From assembly GCA_029204225.1 (NCBI GenBank), contig CM055110.1, positions 1,424,675 through 1,488,674 of the forward strand: 64,000 nt of DNA, in the 5' to 3' direction. The notes under the pieces were generated by a model. It saw only the letters and a list, made by a program, of their open reading frames with translations, did no database searches and was not told the origin of the DNA. Source of the DNA: Diphasiastrum complanatum (lineage: Eukaryota > Streptophyta > Lycopodiopsida > Lycopodiales > Lycopodiaceae). The position numbers were made by a program, and so were the translations under genes. Shown piece by piece: positions 1 through 11,644 of the stretch (positions are counted from its first letter, which is position 1; every line of letters begins with the position of its first letter).

Positions 1-1019
1 TTCAACCGGCCTCTTGCCATACTTCTGCACCCATCCTCATGCATATCGTCCACACTATCTACCGATGTCACCAACTCCACCCTACCTTCCATCTGTCTGT
101 TTATTATCAGTTCACTGTTCTTCTAAGAAATCCCCAGTTTTTTATAGTCTTACCGAAGTAGCTGATAGATCTTTGCAAGTGTCTTGCGGAGACTAACTGC
201 CACCTACAATGGATGATCAGCCAAAAGAAGATCTAAGAAGCAGGCAAAACAGCTAGAAGACATAAGAAATAAAGCAAAGAAGTTGAGGAGGAAAGGACAA
301 AACTTAAGCAACAGATAAGTCATATCAAACTTGATCAAAAGAAACTCTCTGGAGCAATGATAGTTGAATCCCCTCCTATGAAGCCCAAAGAGATCCAAAA
401 GTAACGGATCGAAAGAAAGAGCTGCAAAATAAGAAAGATGAAGACAACCGTGAACCTGCAAAATAAAACGAGCTCCTCAATCAGCAAGTGGTGGTCAAAG
501 CTCGACATTGCAAGGGTCCAAGATTGCAACTGTAGAACTATCAGTTCCTTCACCCTACCACCAAGCCTTCATCATGTTTTCTTGCCATCACCAGCCATTC
601 GTCCAACTTGTTTCTACCACCAATGTGCGAATGAGTCCATTCCCTTGAAGATTGATAACCAAAGTTTGTGCAACCTACCAAATCGAAGGTTCTTCCTCTT
701 CTCGTCAAGGCAAGAGCATCGACAAGACTGGAACTTCGATTGAGAGAAGAATTGCGGAAACGACCAAAAGCAATCTGGAGGATACAGTCTTCTTAGAAGT
801 TAGTACCTATCAAAAAATCAGAGATGAAACTGTCAATGAAAGATACAAGTGATAAGAAAGAAGACGCGCGGGAAGCACTCAGGTGTGCAAGTTATGAAGC
901 TGTTGGGAGCTCTCCAATTTTGAGAATGTCAATCACTTGCAACAATAAGACATTCTGATCACATTGCGATAGATTACGAAAAGCAATTTGTTGATAAAGA
1001 CTGGCAACAATAAGCACTT
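1..1019. other. Unassigned sequence, no gene recognised
   Basis: No open frame here resembles a known protein. Around 205-350 the + strand has a Lys/Glu-rich, coiled-coil-like reading that is soon interrupted by stops, so it may be an old gag-like remnant. The stretch leads into a repeat that occurs again near 43.8 kb, so I infer it belongs to a decayed retroelement rather than to a host gene. Confidence 0.3.
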
Positions 1020-1335
1020 GGTTTTATGCAAACGACCGAGGATCTACGCTTTTCCAAGTGACGATCGAAGATGCCAATGCAAAGCAGAGCGACATCATTC
1101 AATATGAGTTGCAGTGGGTCCTACAACACATAAGGGATGGGATGTTGTTGGCTGATTCTGACAAATCCCCAAGATACTCAGACAGAGCAACTCAAGAGCA
1201 CCTCTCACCTTAGACTGAGGAGGTCTCTGAGAAGACAAGATGAACGAAGATTGAGAGCCGAGGAATACTAGTAGTAATGACAAGCAAGAACTGTGTGAGC
1301 CTCGTGATGAATCCCGAAAGATGGAATGACCATGT
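1020..1335 (+). repeat. U1 repeat, copy 1
   Basis: This segment aligns by eye with about 43770-44075. Shared blocks include ctacgcttttccaagtg, agtgggtcctRcaacaVatHaggg and gagagccgag, in the same order and spacing. The two copies diverge on both sides. I read this as two copies of an unclassified repeat, probably a retroelement 3' internal region, because no coding motif is visible. Confidence 0.5.
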
Positions 1336-2289
1336 AGGAACTAGTATTTCTAGGCAAATGTAATAAATACAAGTAGGCCTCTCTTAAAGAAAGTAGAGTG
1401 AGCCACCTTTTTATGGTGACCTCTAGTGGAGAGCATTATTCCACTTGTAATTTGTGAAATGTGGAAATTCCACTAGGATGCCGCCTAAGGAGCTCTCTTG
1501 CTTATTTAAGAGACTCCCTCTTTGAGAAGAGGAGCTTTTTGTGTATTGTATCTACTCCATGTTGAAATGAGAAGAGCCTCCACGAGTTTGGTGCATCCAT
1601 TGAGCTCCTTGATCATGCTTGTTTCTTGAGTGATGCATTCATGATCTTGCCCTCCCATCCTTTGTGTGTGGTTGTGGATAGTAGAGTGGATTAGTTTTCC
1701 TGCTTTCCTAGAGTGGATTAGATTTCATTTTTTGTTTGTGGATTAATGTAGGAATCAACATTCGGGTAAACTAAATAGGCTAGAAATGTGGTGCAAATCT
1801 TGCATATCCTTCAACATTCTAGTTCTTGATGTTCTTGGGATGTCCAAGAATTAAAAGGCTGGTTGGTTTACTGATTCTTGGACTTCTAAAATGCCGTAGA
1901 TAAATTCTTGTTTCAGCTTTGTGGATTAATACAAGTGTAGCTCAATTTTAGTAAAGTGTAGGATCTGATTCAGTTCATTTTTAGAGTAGTAGCTGTAGAA
2001 TCTATTGAATGTTCATTTGGGCTATCTGCTGATCTATAAATGAATGTTCATGGCTTGCATCTCTGTTTGAATGTGAGTGTTTTCAAGAGTGAATGACCCT
2101 GAGTTGTCCTTTGACAGGCAAGACAAAAATACTACAACATTGATCTATTTCCTTCTATCTCATTTTGGGCTTTGAACAAGAATGAATAACTTAAGCAAGA
2201 GCCCATTGCCTCTGCTGACAGGCAGAAGAAGAAGTAAGTAAAAGAAATCTAAAACCAATAGATCCTTTGGAGCAGGGGATCTGTCAACA
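1336..2289 (+). repeat. Probable 5' LTR of gypsy element G1 (left end uncertain)
   Basis: The sequence ends in ...ctgtcaaca two bases before a gypsy-type primer binding site, as a 5' LTR should. Its left end cannot be set because I found no matching 3' LTR after the integrase. A TG at 1292 was considered, but homology to U1 runs across it. No coding potential is seen. Confidence 0.5.
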
Positions 2290-2291
2290 TT

Positions 2292-2309
2292 TGGCGCCGT
2301 TGTCGGGGA
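2292..2309 (+). other. Primer binding site of G1
   Basis: TGGCGCCGTTGTCGGGGA lies just after the LTR-like CA end. This form of PBS is well known in Tat and Athila lineage plant gypsy elements. A second TGGCGCC core at 2328-2334, in a similar context (aacatctggcgcc), looks like a local duplication. Confidence 0.8.
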
Positions 2310-2399
2310 GAAGAATCTATGAACATCTGGCGCCATTCCACAACTACACAAACATTTATCCAAGCCAACCCTTTTCGATCTGTGCTATCAAATCATAAC

Positions 2400-2760
2400 T
2401 TTGAAGTCTTACACACGCATCCTTGCCGAGCTTGCCACTTTTGTCTTGACCAACGTGCAGCTCAGTTCTCGACTGAGGCTTCACGCTCCTTACCTAGCCG
2501 AGCTCCATGACTCTCATCTGGACTGGACCGCTACACACCAACTCTCGACCAAGTCACTTCTTAACAAATCCTGCAATGTCCTGAGTTACACCTCAACCGA
2601 CGCTCATCGATCAACTCTCGACCGAGCCCTTCATAGACTTTCCCTCACAACTCAACCAATGCTTTCTATTAAATCTCAACCAAAGGCTTCCTGTTAAATC
2701 TCAGCCGGAGCCTTAAGTCCTGATCTCGATCGAAGCATTTTGTTCGATTGCGACCAACCA
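2400..2760 (+). repeat. Degenerate minisatellite in G1 leader, part 1
   Basis: Diverged repeats of a ~25-bp unit with core aaatctcaaccgaagc. Clear units lie at about 2600-2760. The same core returns at 10296-10552 and 11266-11600 beyond the pol gene, so it is part of the element's design rather than chance low complexity. Confidence 0.7.
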
Positions 2761-2939
2761 GACCAAATTCACACTAATCCACAGAACTTTCCAACAATGA
2801 TCAAAACTGATGAGTATTACATACATCAGATCCACAACTTGACTCAACAATTTATATCAGACGTTTTTCGGAGTTATACCTGATGATCCACATGAACCAC
2901 AAGCTTCACCACTGTACACAATAGCAACTACACAAGCCT

Positions 2940-3610
2940 CCAACAGATCACCTTCCACCTGCATCCGCATTGAGCCATAGCGATCGCATTACAGCCGTAG
3001 TGACCGCCTTGAGCCATAGCAATTGCAAACAACCGCAAACACAACATATTCAGACCACCTTCCAGCCATTACAGCCATAGCGACTACAAACAGCTCGCAA
3101 TCCAACCACATCCACTTTTGAACCATCACACTCGCATCCAACCGCAAACACACCGCCTTCAAACCACCTCCGCCTTGAGCCGTAACAACCACAAACAGCC
3201 CCATTTACCCACACCCCAATTTCATTTGTACTTGAATCGCAACTGCCCACAATCAAACCGCAACCGACTGCATTCAACTGCACCCCACCTCCATTTGTCC
3301 TTGAATCGCAACCCACCGCCTCAACTGAAAACAACAGCACACCGACTGCCTCCACCCTTGAACCGTGGAGAACACATTCAACCGTATCAATCGCAACAGA
3401 TTGCATTCCAACCACAATCAACCGCAACGACTGCATTCAACCGCACCCCATCTCCATTTGCCCTACAAACCGCATTCAACCGCCAACCGACCACACCCCA
3501 ACTGCATTCGTAGCGCCCGCATTCAACCGGTCCAACCGCATTCAACCGCAAACTGGTCGCATTCCAATCGCACCCACCGTGGAACCATAGCAACCGCATT
3601 CCGAACAAAG
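2940..3610 (+). repeat. CAACCGCA-type tandem repeat in G1 leader
   Basis: About 670 bp of irregular repeats built on caaccgcattcaaccgca and the related agccatagcgaccgcatt. Base composition is skewed (C/A rich on +). The apparent ORFs in both strands here are products of the repeat and are not genes. Confidence 0.8.
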
Positions 3611-3899
3611 ATTCCAATGAGTTAAGCTACCAAAGAGTCCAAGAGGCCTATTTCCACAATTCTAAGGTACTCTAGAGTATTACGGATCGTCCTTATGATC
3701 CAAATTCCACAAAGGACTATCCACTAGAGATGGTCTTCCCATCCACCGAACATGCTCGATTTAATAGATATTCGAGGATGAAATTCCAAGTCCAAGAGCC
3801 ATCCACCGACAAATTCGACAGATGGGAACCCATGCGTTTTGAAGCTCCATATGACGACCACATTTCCATGCTGCCGAATCTTCACATGCATGAGCTCAC

Positions 3900-5605
3900 T
3901 TAAACAGAGCTTTTGCAAATAATGTTCCGCGTACTGAAAAACGTACTCCAAAGCTAGATTTACCTAAGTATGACGGTAACATTGATCCTCAAATATTTCT
4001 TCAAGTTTTTGAGAATTCATGTGATGTCTATGGTGAGACATCACCAGACGCCATGGTACAGCTCTTCTTGATGACCATGATCGATCGAGCACGAGAATGG
4101 TTTTTTAACCTTCATCGTGAAGATAAACAAGACTGGTCACTCTTGAAGGAGGCATTTATCAAACGCTTCAAGCCATTTCGGTTGATCGAAAGTCCTTTTG
4201 TCAAGCTCAGTAATATCAAAATGACAAAAGACGAGAAAGTACGTGACTACATTGAATGATTTAAAAGATTAAAAAGTTAGGTACAAGAGCAACCCACTGA
4301 GTCTATGCTCATAATTTGGTTTCTCGTTGGACTCCCACGATGGATACGACATGAACTTTGCTCCAATGATGAATACACATCATTGAAACAAGCCATGTCT
4401 GATGCCATTTGAGAAGAAGATGAGGGATCTGATGTCGATGAGCCACGTGAATGGAGAGCACATCATGCTGTCCAAGAAGCTCGACCAAACGAGAAAACAC
4501 GAGAACAATTGTGGAAAACACAGATGCAGTTGCTTAACTAGCAACACCAACAACAGATGGAGAAACTCACAAAAGAGTTTCAAAACACTCTTAAGTCTAT
4601 CCAGAGTTCGATGCCAGGTTAGTTACCCACTGGCTAAATCCACCATAGATGAGAGAACACATGGTGCCCTCACTATCGAGTTGCACACACTGGCAATGAG
4701 TGTCTTTCATACCAACCGGTCCTAGATACTTCATTGATCAAATGTGACATCTGCAACTTTATGGGACATACATCACTTTATTGCTATTATAACCCGAGGA
4801 ATCAACCTCACAACCAGTCAGGGGGACATTATCAACAACCATTTCACAGAACCAACACATGCACTACCAACCACGAAACAACCAAGTCCATATACAAGAG
4901 TTGCCTAGACAACCTAGACATGAACCTCAACCACAACTGGCGCTCTTAGGACCACCTCCAAGAAGACAACCTGATCTAGGAGCACAAAAACATAGGCACC
5001 CTCGAGAGTCTGCACAAGCACATATGGTAGAAGACTCCTACGATCACTCATATCATCACGATACAACACTTCCATCATCTACTTCTCAACTATATCAAAC
5101 CGACAACTCATGCTCGTGCAAACGAGATGAATATTCCACACCACCAAAAAATCCAGCACAACTAGCCATCCAAGATGGTTACGCTATCGCCATAGGACCA
5201 ATGAGCAACAAGTGCTTTATTTGTGGTGAAACGAGACATTTCATGGATGACTGTAAAGTTAAAAACCAATACCATGTGGAATGTCTGGACTGTGTTCGTA
5301 AACACAATTTCAAGGATTGTCCTAGACAACCTAACAAGATTCTTCCAGCATGTCATATATCATCCAAACCTGTTAAAGTTCTCACTAGAGCACAATGCCA
5401 ACAACAAGACCAACAACAAACCAATGCTAAATTAGCTGACCCACATGGAAGCCACTTGACAGCTTCCACATTACCAAAAGATTTCCCAAACCCAAACGTG
5501 GAACAAAAGCAATACAATGAATTTCGAGATGAGTTTTTGCGAGAGGAAGAACATACAAAAAGTATGTTATCAGCTCAAATCCCCAAAAAAGAGCAATCTC
5601 TATAG
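3900..5605 (+). pseudogene. G1 gag, broken
   Basis: Gag forms the particle that packages the element RNA. The frame opens with PKLDLPKYDGN near 3950 and continues with a retrotransposon gag domain (AREWFFNLH, LLKEAFIKRFKP, VRDYIE) up to about 4260, where a stop interrupts it. Further stops and a frame change follow near 4680-4870. Three zinc knuckles are visible: CDICNFMGHTSLYC (about 4745), CFICGETRHFMDDC (about 5215) and CLDCVRKHNFKDC (about 5285). Two fit CX2CX4HX4C exactly and the third is one residue short. The last 248-codon stretch (4859-5605) is open and includes a Gln/Pro-rich linker. No start codon can be assigned. Confidence 0.75.
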
Positions 5606-6120
5606 GGACTTGAAGTATTTTCTGACCTCTTGCAAGCTCAACTCACCATGTCATTCCATACCGCAATAAAATCCTTCACTGGGCTTCAACATTATATCCA
5701 TCGTACTTTTCAGCTGTCTACTATTCGGCCTAATGAACAGCGGAAAACAAAAAAGATTTCTGAAATTCTCCAAATTCCTATGAATCTGTTAAATATAGGT
5801 GTTGTTAAGGGGACTAGCATCACCCTGCCTTTGTCTTATAAAGACTATCCTGCAGTATCTACTATCCTTGATAGCGGATCAGGCGTCAATATAATGGCTT
5901 TGTTGTTGGCAAAGTCATGGGGCTTCCATACACTCGATCAACCATGATATAAATTTTGCACGGCTGATCAAAGAGTTACAGACCCTGCTGGTCATTTATC
6001 AAATATTAAAGTTCGAATAGTAGGTGTCAAATTTGTAATAGATCATGTCATCTTAGACTTACTAGAAGATGCTAATACTTATAAACTCCTTCTTTGTACA
6101 CCCTGGTTCTAGATAGCAGG
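5606..6120 (+). pseudogene. G1 aspartic protease, broken
   Basis: The protease would cut the Gag-Pol polyprotein. The catalytic motif reads ILDSGSGVNIM at about 5865-5897, with the D-S-G core intact, after a beta-strand-like lead (YKDYPAVST). The flap and C-terminal half are readable (VKFVIDHVILDL-like text in another frame, CTPW near 6105), but a stop at 5948 and frame changes break it. Length and position between the gag zinc knuckles and RT are normal for gypsy pol. Confidence 0.65.
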
Positions 6121-6378
6121 TCTTGTCCAAGATTGGAAGCATAGCAAAATCACCTTTGGCAATCATGGCAAACAAGTCACGATTGACTCAACTGGCCATG
6201 TCAAGACTGTTAAAGTTTATGATGATTGATTATCAACAACATATGATGAATCCGATAGTGTCCCGATCCAATCCAAAGGCCACTATACGAGACGGACATA
6301 ATCAATTGGGGACAAGCAATAGCCACTGTGGACTGTGCCGATTCCAATTGATGTGGTGTCGAAACTGCTGCAGAAGAT

Positions 6379-7017
6379 GTGGATATTCTCCCATCTTCTA
6401 CAGACATTGACACACCCATCATCCCACTTATGATGATTGACCCAATCCCTATAGCTTGGTGCCCAGGAGAACCTAGCTCTCTACTGTCCATGTTTTTTGA
6501 AGGTATTCTTTCCATGGATGATGTAGAAATGACGGATGAACATGTCCTCCTATATCTAGATGCCCAACCTTATCCACCAAAAGCAATTCCTCAGGAGATC
6601 AAGTCACCAGGACTGTTGGCTCATGTCCAACTAACATCCAAAGTACCCAACACACAAGCGTATAGGTCCAAACCCAAACTATACACATGGGATGTGTATC
6701 CAGACGAAGTCTGGGATACAATCGACGATGACATGATAAGTGAGGCCACAATACCACCCCCTCAAAAACCACAAAAACCTCGGTTACAAAAAAATAAAAT
6801 TATTGATACAAAATTAACCGAGCGTCAAAAACAAATTCATGAGAAGCTTAAACAGCCGATTAAGCCCTTGTCTACAGAGACAGAATCCAAACCTTCAGAC
6901 CAAGCTTCCATGTCTGGTTGTGACTCAACAAAGATGATTCCCAAAGTTCCAGAAAACTTTGTGGAACCACCTTTCGATCTCCCACAAAAATTTACAGATT
7001 TTACACTGGGGGGATGA
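6379..7017 (+). pseudogene. G1 linker ORF between protease and RT
   Basis: This 212-codon open stretch lies where gypsy pol has its variable protease-RT spacer. It is rich in Asp, Pro and Lys and shows no enzyme motif. Its end overlaps the RT reading frame by about 60 bases in another frame, so one frameshift separates the two. I infer that it is spacer, not an independent gene. Confidence 0.5.
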
Positions 7018-8062
7018 CATTGTCATCCAGTTACCACAGCCACACCGAGAACCTACACCAAGTTCCAACTCCTTTGAACGACCAGCTAAAACGACGCCGT
7101 TAGACCTTAAAGATCCTGACGAGGAGATGGATCGACTAGTTCATGTTGGTGCACACCTTTCGTTTGAACAACTTTCTGATATGGAAACTTTACTTTGCAA
7201 ATACAGGGATGTATTTGCATGGAACTATACAGAAATGAAAGGAATTTCACCTAAAGTAGTCGTTCATACGATTCCTTTGGAAGATAATGCTAAGCCTATT
7301 CGGGCTAAACCTTACAGAAGTAATCCCGTCCAACGCGAAAGAATCGATGAAGATATTAAGAAATTGTTGGATGCTAGCTTCATTTATAAAGTCCAGCATA
7401 CTGATTGGGTATCACCCATTGTGGTTGTCTCCAAGAAAAATGGCAAATTTCATATATGTGTCGATCTCAAAAACCTTAAGGTGGTTACGAAGAAAGACCA
7501 TTTTCCTTTGCCTTTAATGATCCAAATTTTAGAGGAAATGGCAGGAGCTAAAGCTTTCAGCTTCTTGGATGGATTTAGCGGTTATTTCCTTGTTCAAATA
7601 GCCCTTGAAGATAAACATAAAATGGCCTTTGCCACAGAGAACGGGATTTATGTTTATAATGTCATGCCTTTTGGCTTATGCAATGTCCCTTCAACTTTCT
7701 AGAGGGTCATGCAACTGGCCTTCTAAGACCTGTTACATCGGATTGTGGAGATTTATCTCGACGATCTAGGTGTACATTCCTCAGCAGCTACGCACCTTGA
7801 CGCACTAGAGAAAATCTTCATTCGCTACCATAGATTTGGAATCTCACTAAACCCTAATAAATGCCAAATATGGGTCACCCATGGGGTTGTACTTGGGCAT
7901 ATAATCTCAAAGGACGGTATTTCTACCGACCCGTCAAAAATCAAGGTTATCGTTGAAATGCCCTTACCTACAATAGTGAAGGAAGTTTATGTCTTCCTTG
8001 GTCATAGAAATTAATATTGCACCTTTATAATCGACTATGCCGACAAGGCACGCCTCGTTTGT
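7018..8062 (+). pseudogene. G1 reverse transcriptase, broken
   Basis: Reverse transcriptase copies the element RNA into DNA. Typical gypsy RT blocks run in one frame: PIRAKPYRSNPVQRERI, WVSPIVVVSKKNGKFHICVD, FPLPLM, FSFLDGFSGYFLVQI, VMPFGLCNVPSTF, and the catalytic box YLDD at about 7753, then LNPNKCQIW and VLGHIISKDGI. Stops at about 7700, 7724 and 8012 interrupt this single frame, so the loss is by nonsense changes rather than rearrangement. The conserved R in 'KFRICVD' is H here, and 'CNAPSTFQ' reads CNVPSTF followed by a stop. Confidence 0.85.
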
Positions 8063-8068
8063 TTAGTT

Positions 8069-8640
8069 GTGGTAGATCCTCGTTGGACCGAAGAACGAAT
8101 TAAAGCCTTTGAGGAGTTGAAAACAGCCCTTATTACAACACCCATACTCCGCTCGCCAGACTACACAAAAGAGTTTCATGTGCATACTGACGCAAGTAAG
8201 TATGCCTTTGGAGGTCTTCTTGCACAACCGGACGAGTATGACAAAGACTTCCCAGTACGTTTCTTGAGTAGGCAACTGGTGCCTGCTGAAGTAAACTATA
8301 CAACCACCGAGAGAGAAGCATTGGCTATGGTCTATGTTGTCCAACGACTAAGACATTATTTATTAGGCTAGACCTTTGCATTCTACACCGACCATCAAGC
8401 CCTATTATATATCGTTAAGAAATCCTGTAAAACGGGACGTATAGCTCGATGGCTGTTGATATTAGAGGAATTTAATTTCCACGTAGTTGTTCGAAAAGGG
8501 GCCCAACATTTCATGGCGGATCACCTTTCCCGACTACCGAATGCTGAAAAAGCAACTGCACTAGTCAACGATGATCTTCTTGATGCATGTCTTTTTTAGA
8601 TTGATGCTACACCCTTATGGGCTGAGGAGATCACTCAATT
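8069..8640 (+). pseudogene. G1 RNase H, broken
   Basis: RNase H removes RNA from the RNA-DNA hybrid. The segment keeps the RT frame. It shows FHVHTDASKYAFGGLLAQ (first Asp), FLSRQLVPAEVNYTTTEREALA (Glu), FYTDHQALLYIVKK (second Asp) and the closing MADHLSRLP. A stop at about 8369 and another at about 8597 interrupt it. A run of ten T at about 8687 marks a frameshift before the integrase. Confidence 0.8.
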
Positions 8641-8689
8641 CCTAACAACAAGCAGACTCGAAAAAGGCTTGAGTACGGCAACAAAATTT

Positions 8690-9912
8690 TTTTTTTGCTA
8701 AAAGTAGCGCCCTTTCAGTTAATAGCGGGACAACTTTACAAAAGGGGCGTTGACGGTATCATTCGACGATGTGCTTATGAATCTAAGATATGACCAATCA
8801 TATCTCAAGCTCATGAGGGCATTGGCGGCGTCCACTTTTATGCTGAAGCCACAAATGAGATTATCCTTCATGTAGGACTGTGGTGACCATCTTTGTTTAA
8901 AGACACATTTGTAGTCATTAAAACATGTGATGTCTGTCAATGAGCCAAGAAAAATACCAAAGTAGACTTCACACCACTGACTCCCATTATAGAAGGCAAA
9001 GCCTTCTATAAGTGGGGAATTGACTTTGTTGGACCCATCAGTCCAGCAGCAAAACATATTCAAGCCCGTTACGTCCTCATAGCCACAGATTATGCCACTA
9101 AGTGGGTTGAGGCTCGAGCAACGAAGGACGCCAACGCAAAAACTATCGTGCGTTTTCTTTACGAAAACATTATTACACGTTTTGGCTGCCCTATAGAGCT
9201 AGTTAGTGATCGCGACACACATTTTTTAAATGTTGTCATTGACAATTTACTACGCCATTACCTTGTTGTTCACAAAAAGAGTACACCATCGTACTATCCT
9301 AGATGTAATGGCCAGGCCGAATCAACTAACAAGACGAAATGTAAAATTTTGACAAAGATAGTTGAAACCAGTTGGTCTGATTGGGAAACAAAACTTTTTT
9401 TAAGCTATCTGGGCTTACCGCACCACCCCGAAGAAAGCCACTGGGTGGGTTACCCCTGTTCTCTTAGTATATGGTCAAGAGGTGGTAATGCCCTTAGAAT
9501 TCTTTTTTATCCCTTCGCTAAGAGTCATAGAAGCTTTTTCTAAAGATCTATGTGAAAAGCTACAATTGAGCAACAAGTCAAAACCAGGCTATTTATGTTA
9601 GCCCAGTTATGCGAGACAAGACTTATATCTTACCACACACAACTGGTTAACAAACAATGCCAAAAGGCCTGGCATGGCCGTCACTTACGCAATAAAGATC
9701 TACACTTAAGTGACCAGGTGCTTCTTTACACATCAAAGAAGCACCCCGACAAATTGAAATTCCGAAGTGAGGGACCGTATGTTATTATTAAAATCTTTCC
9801 TAATGGTGCAGTCCAACTGCAAACACTTGACGGAATACTCCTAGACATTGTCATCAACGGTGGTCGTCTATGGCGGTATTATGAAGAGTTGTGTTTTGTT
9901 GACCAAATTTAA
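8690..9912 (+). pseudogene. G1 integrase, broken
   Basis: Integrase joins element DNA to the genome. The zinc-binding HHCC is seen as AHEGIGGVHF ... CDVCQ (8810-8942). The catalytic core has GIDFVGP (first Asp, about 9020), LVSDRDTHF (second Asp, about 9205) and NGQAESTNK (Glu, about 9315). The C-terminal part, in a different frame (9595-9912), has the usual DKLKFRSEGPYVI and ends near NGGRLWRYYEE. No chromodomain follows, which separates G1 from the chromovirus further right. Stops at about 8788, 8881 and 8941 and a frameshift near 9400-9545 make it inactive. Confidence 0.8.
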
Positions 9913-10295
9913 GATCTTTTCCCTAGTATATATTTTACATTATTTATTTATTTTACTTTATTTTCTTATTTCCTTGCTTGTAATTCTCATTTTGCATGCC
10001 TATTTTTAACCTCGCTCCTTGTTTATAATTCATACCATTACTTATTTACTTTCTATGCATTTTCTTTTTCCTATAAATACCCATTAGTCATGGATGTTCT
10101 AGGTCAACAAATGATAGGCTACACCATATGAAAAAGATTCTGACACTTTTTGCCCACCTTATTTCTATCTGTTTGGTATGTCAAATAAAACATACAAACA
10201 TTCATTGAGATACACCTTTCCCATACAAACTTCTACTCTGAGCCACAATCATATTTTCTCCCTTGAAGTTCTTTACTTGCATCACACAGTTCCAT
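9913..10295 (+). other. 3' untranslated region of G1
   Basis: AT-rich sequence with no ORF of interest. A TATA-like cctataaatacc sits at about 10070, but without a mapped LTR I cannot call it a promoter. Confidence 0.4.
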
Positions 10296-10552
10296 ACAAG
10301 ACTCCCGTCAAATCTCAACCGACGGAGTCCTGTCAAATCTCAACCGACGGGTTTCTCTCAGATCTCAACCGACGAGTTCGTTCAGGTCTCAACCGGAGCA
10401 CAACGTCCTGTTGAATCTCGACTCAAGCACCTATTGGATCTCAATCAAAGCACGTGTTAGGTCTCAACCGAGGCACTCATCAAATCTCAACCAAAGCGCT
10501 TCTATCAAAACTCAACTGGAGCGACCGAAGTACCTATTAAATCTCGACCGGA
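10296..10552 (+). repeat. ~25-bp minisatellite in G1 3' region
   Basis: About ten diverged units of the form gtcaaatctcaaccgacgg. It is related to the arrays at 2400-2760 and 11266-11600. Short apparent ORFs (10178-10698) come from the repeat. Confidence 0.75.
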
Positions 10553-11265
10553 GGTTCCAGATTCAAGATCTAACGAATCGGCACATCCCATCTCATTTGA
10601 AACCAGACGACGGCGTCCATAAATGCCATCACCTTGATGCCATTTGCACCTCAGCAAAGTGCGAATTCTGGCGTTTTCTTGCGACGATCTACTGGTGATT
10701 TCTTTGCTCTTGTGCACGATCCTAGCGCTCTGTTGTTCATTACTTTTGTCATCATCTCCACACCATCTCCACCGAGTACCTACCACCATTGTTTGCATTC
10801 CATTGAGAGCGCCATCACCAAACATCTCCAAACCTAACATCGCCGACAGGAAACACATCATTTTGCAATTTTTCGCATGCTGAGGGGTAGTGTCACGCGA
10901 GCATTCATCACGCTCTCATTACACAGTTGATTATAATATCATCAACATCACACAACCCGTTGTTTACATCCAGTTCATCTCCCACCTCCATACATCCATT
11001 TCCACACATCTCCATCATTGCCCAACATCTTCATCTTTTTCGCTTTCCGAACTTATACCTTCAATCTTCTTATCCAACCACATTCCGTCACCATCTTCAT
11101 TCCACGACATACCTTGAATACCTCCTTGCAAACACACCTCCGCTTTCCCACACCTTACCTTCCATCCTTATTTTCCCAACCTCCATCTTTCACAAACCCT
11201 CTCTTTTCGCACCATACCTTGCTCCACACACATCTTCCAATCCCTTCTACACCGCCACTTTCACC
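10553..11265 (+). other. Spacer between the two 3' minisatellites of G1
   Basis: C/T-rich on + from about 10930, with several overlapping open frames of biased composition and no recognisable domain. A ctgaggggtag|tgtcacgcgag sequence at about 10880-10900 resembles a purine tract followed by an LTR start, but no partner LTR was found, so this is not called. Confidence 0.35.
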
Positions 11266-11600
11266 TTTCATCTCGACCGAAGCCCTGTATCACATCTCAA
11301 CCGGAGCCATGTTCCATCTTGACCGATGCCCCTCTCTCAAATCTCGACCGAAGCCCTATCTCAAATTTTGACCGGAGCCAATCCATCTCATCTCGACTAA
11401 AGCCCTGTCTCAAATCTCGACCGAAGACCCTGTCTCAAATCTCGACCGAAGACCCTGTCTCAAATCTCGACCGAAGACCATGTGTCAGATCCCAACCGAC
11501 GCCATCCATCAAATCTCAACTGACACCATCCATCACATCTCAACCAACGCCATCCATCAAATCTCAACCCATGCACCCTTCACCCTGTCTGAAATCTCAA
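11266..11600 (+). repeat. 25-bp minisatellite, best preserved array
   Basis: Between 11400 and 11480 nearly identical 25-bp units ccctgtctcaaatctcgaccgaaga repeat, then variants with ccatccatcaaatctcaac continue to about 11570. Unit length stays near 25. The core matches that in the G1 leader, so this is the same repeat family on both sides of pol. Confidence 0.85.
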
Positions 11601-11644
11601 CTGACACAGTATTTTTAGACCCCTATTTTGTTCATTTTTTCACC

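Larger units (their letters stand above)
1336..11620 (+). mobile_element. G1, decayed Tat/Athila-like Ty3-gypsy retrotransposon
   Basis: Seen in order on +: probable 5' LTR, PBS of the TGGCGCCGTTG type, a long leader with minisatellites, gag with three zinc knuckles, protease with a DSG motif, RT with YLDD, RNase H, and integrase with HHCC and DDE residues, then a 1.7-kb 3' region again with minisatellites. RT before integrase is gypsy order. No chromodomain follows the integrase, and the PBS type fits the non-chromovirus (Tat/Athila) branch. Many stops and frameshifts make it a non-autonomous relic. A 3' LTR was not found, so the right end is an estimate. Confidence 0.8.

Noticed and set aside
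1292-2289. Exact G1 5' LTR start at the TG of 1292
   Set aside because: Homology with the U1 copy near 44040 runs across 1292, and no 3' LTR was found to confirm the boundary.
3050-3625. Several overlapping ORFs of 70-130 codons on both strands
   Set aside because: They arise from the CAACCGCA repeat, which lacks stops in several frames; composition is repeat-driven.
10880-10900. Purine tract and LTR start (ctgaggggtag|tgtcacgcg)
   Set aside because: No second copy of the following sequence exists in the window, so an LTR cannot be shown.
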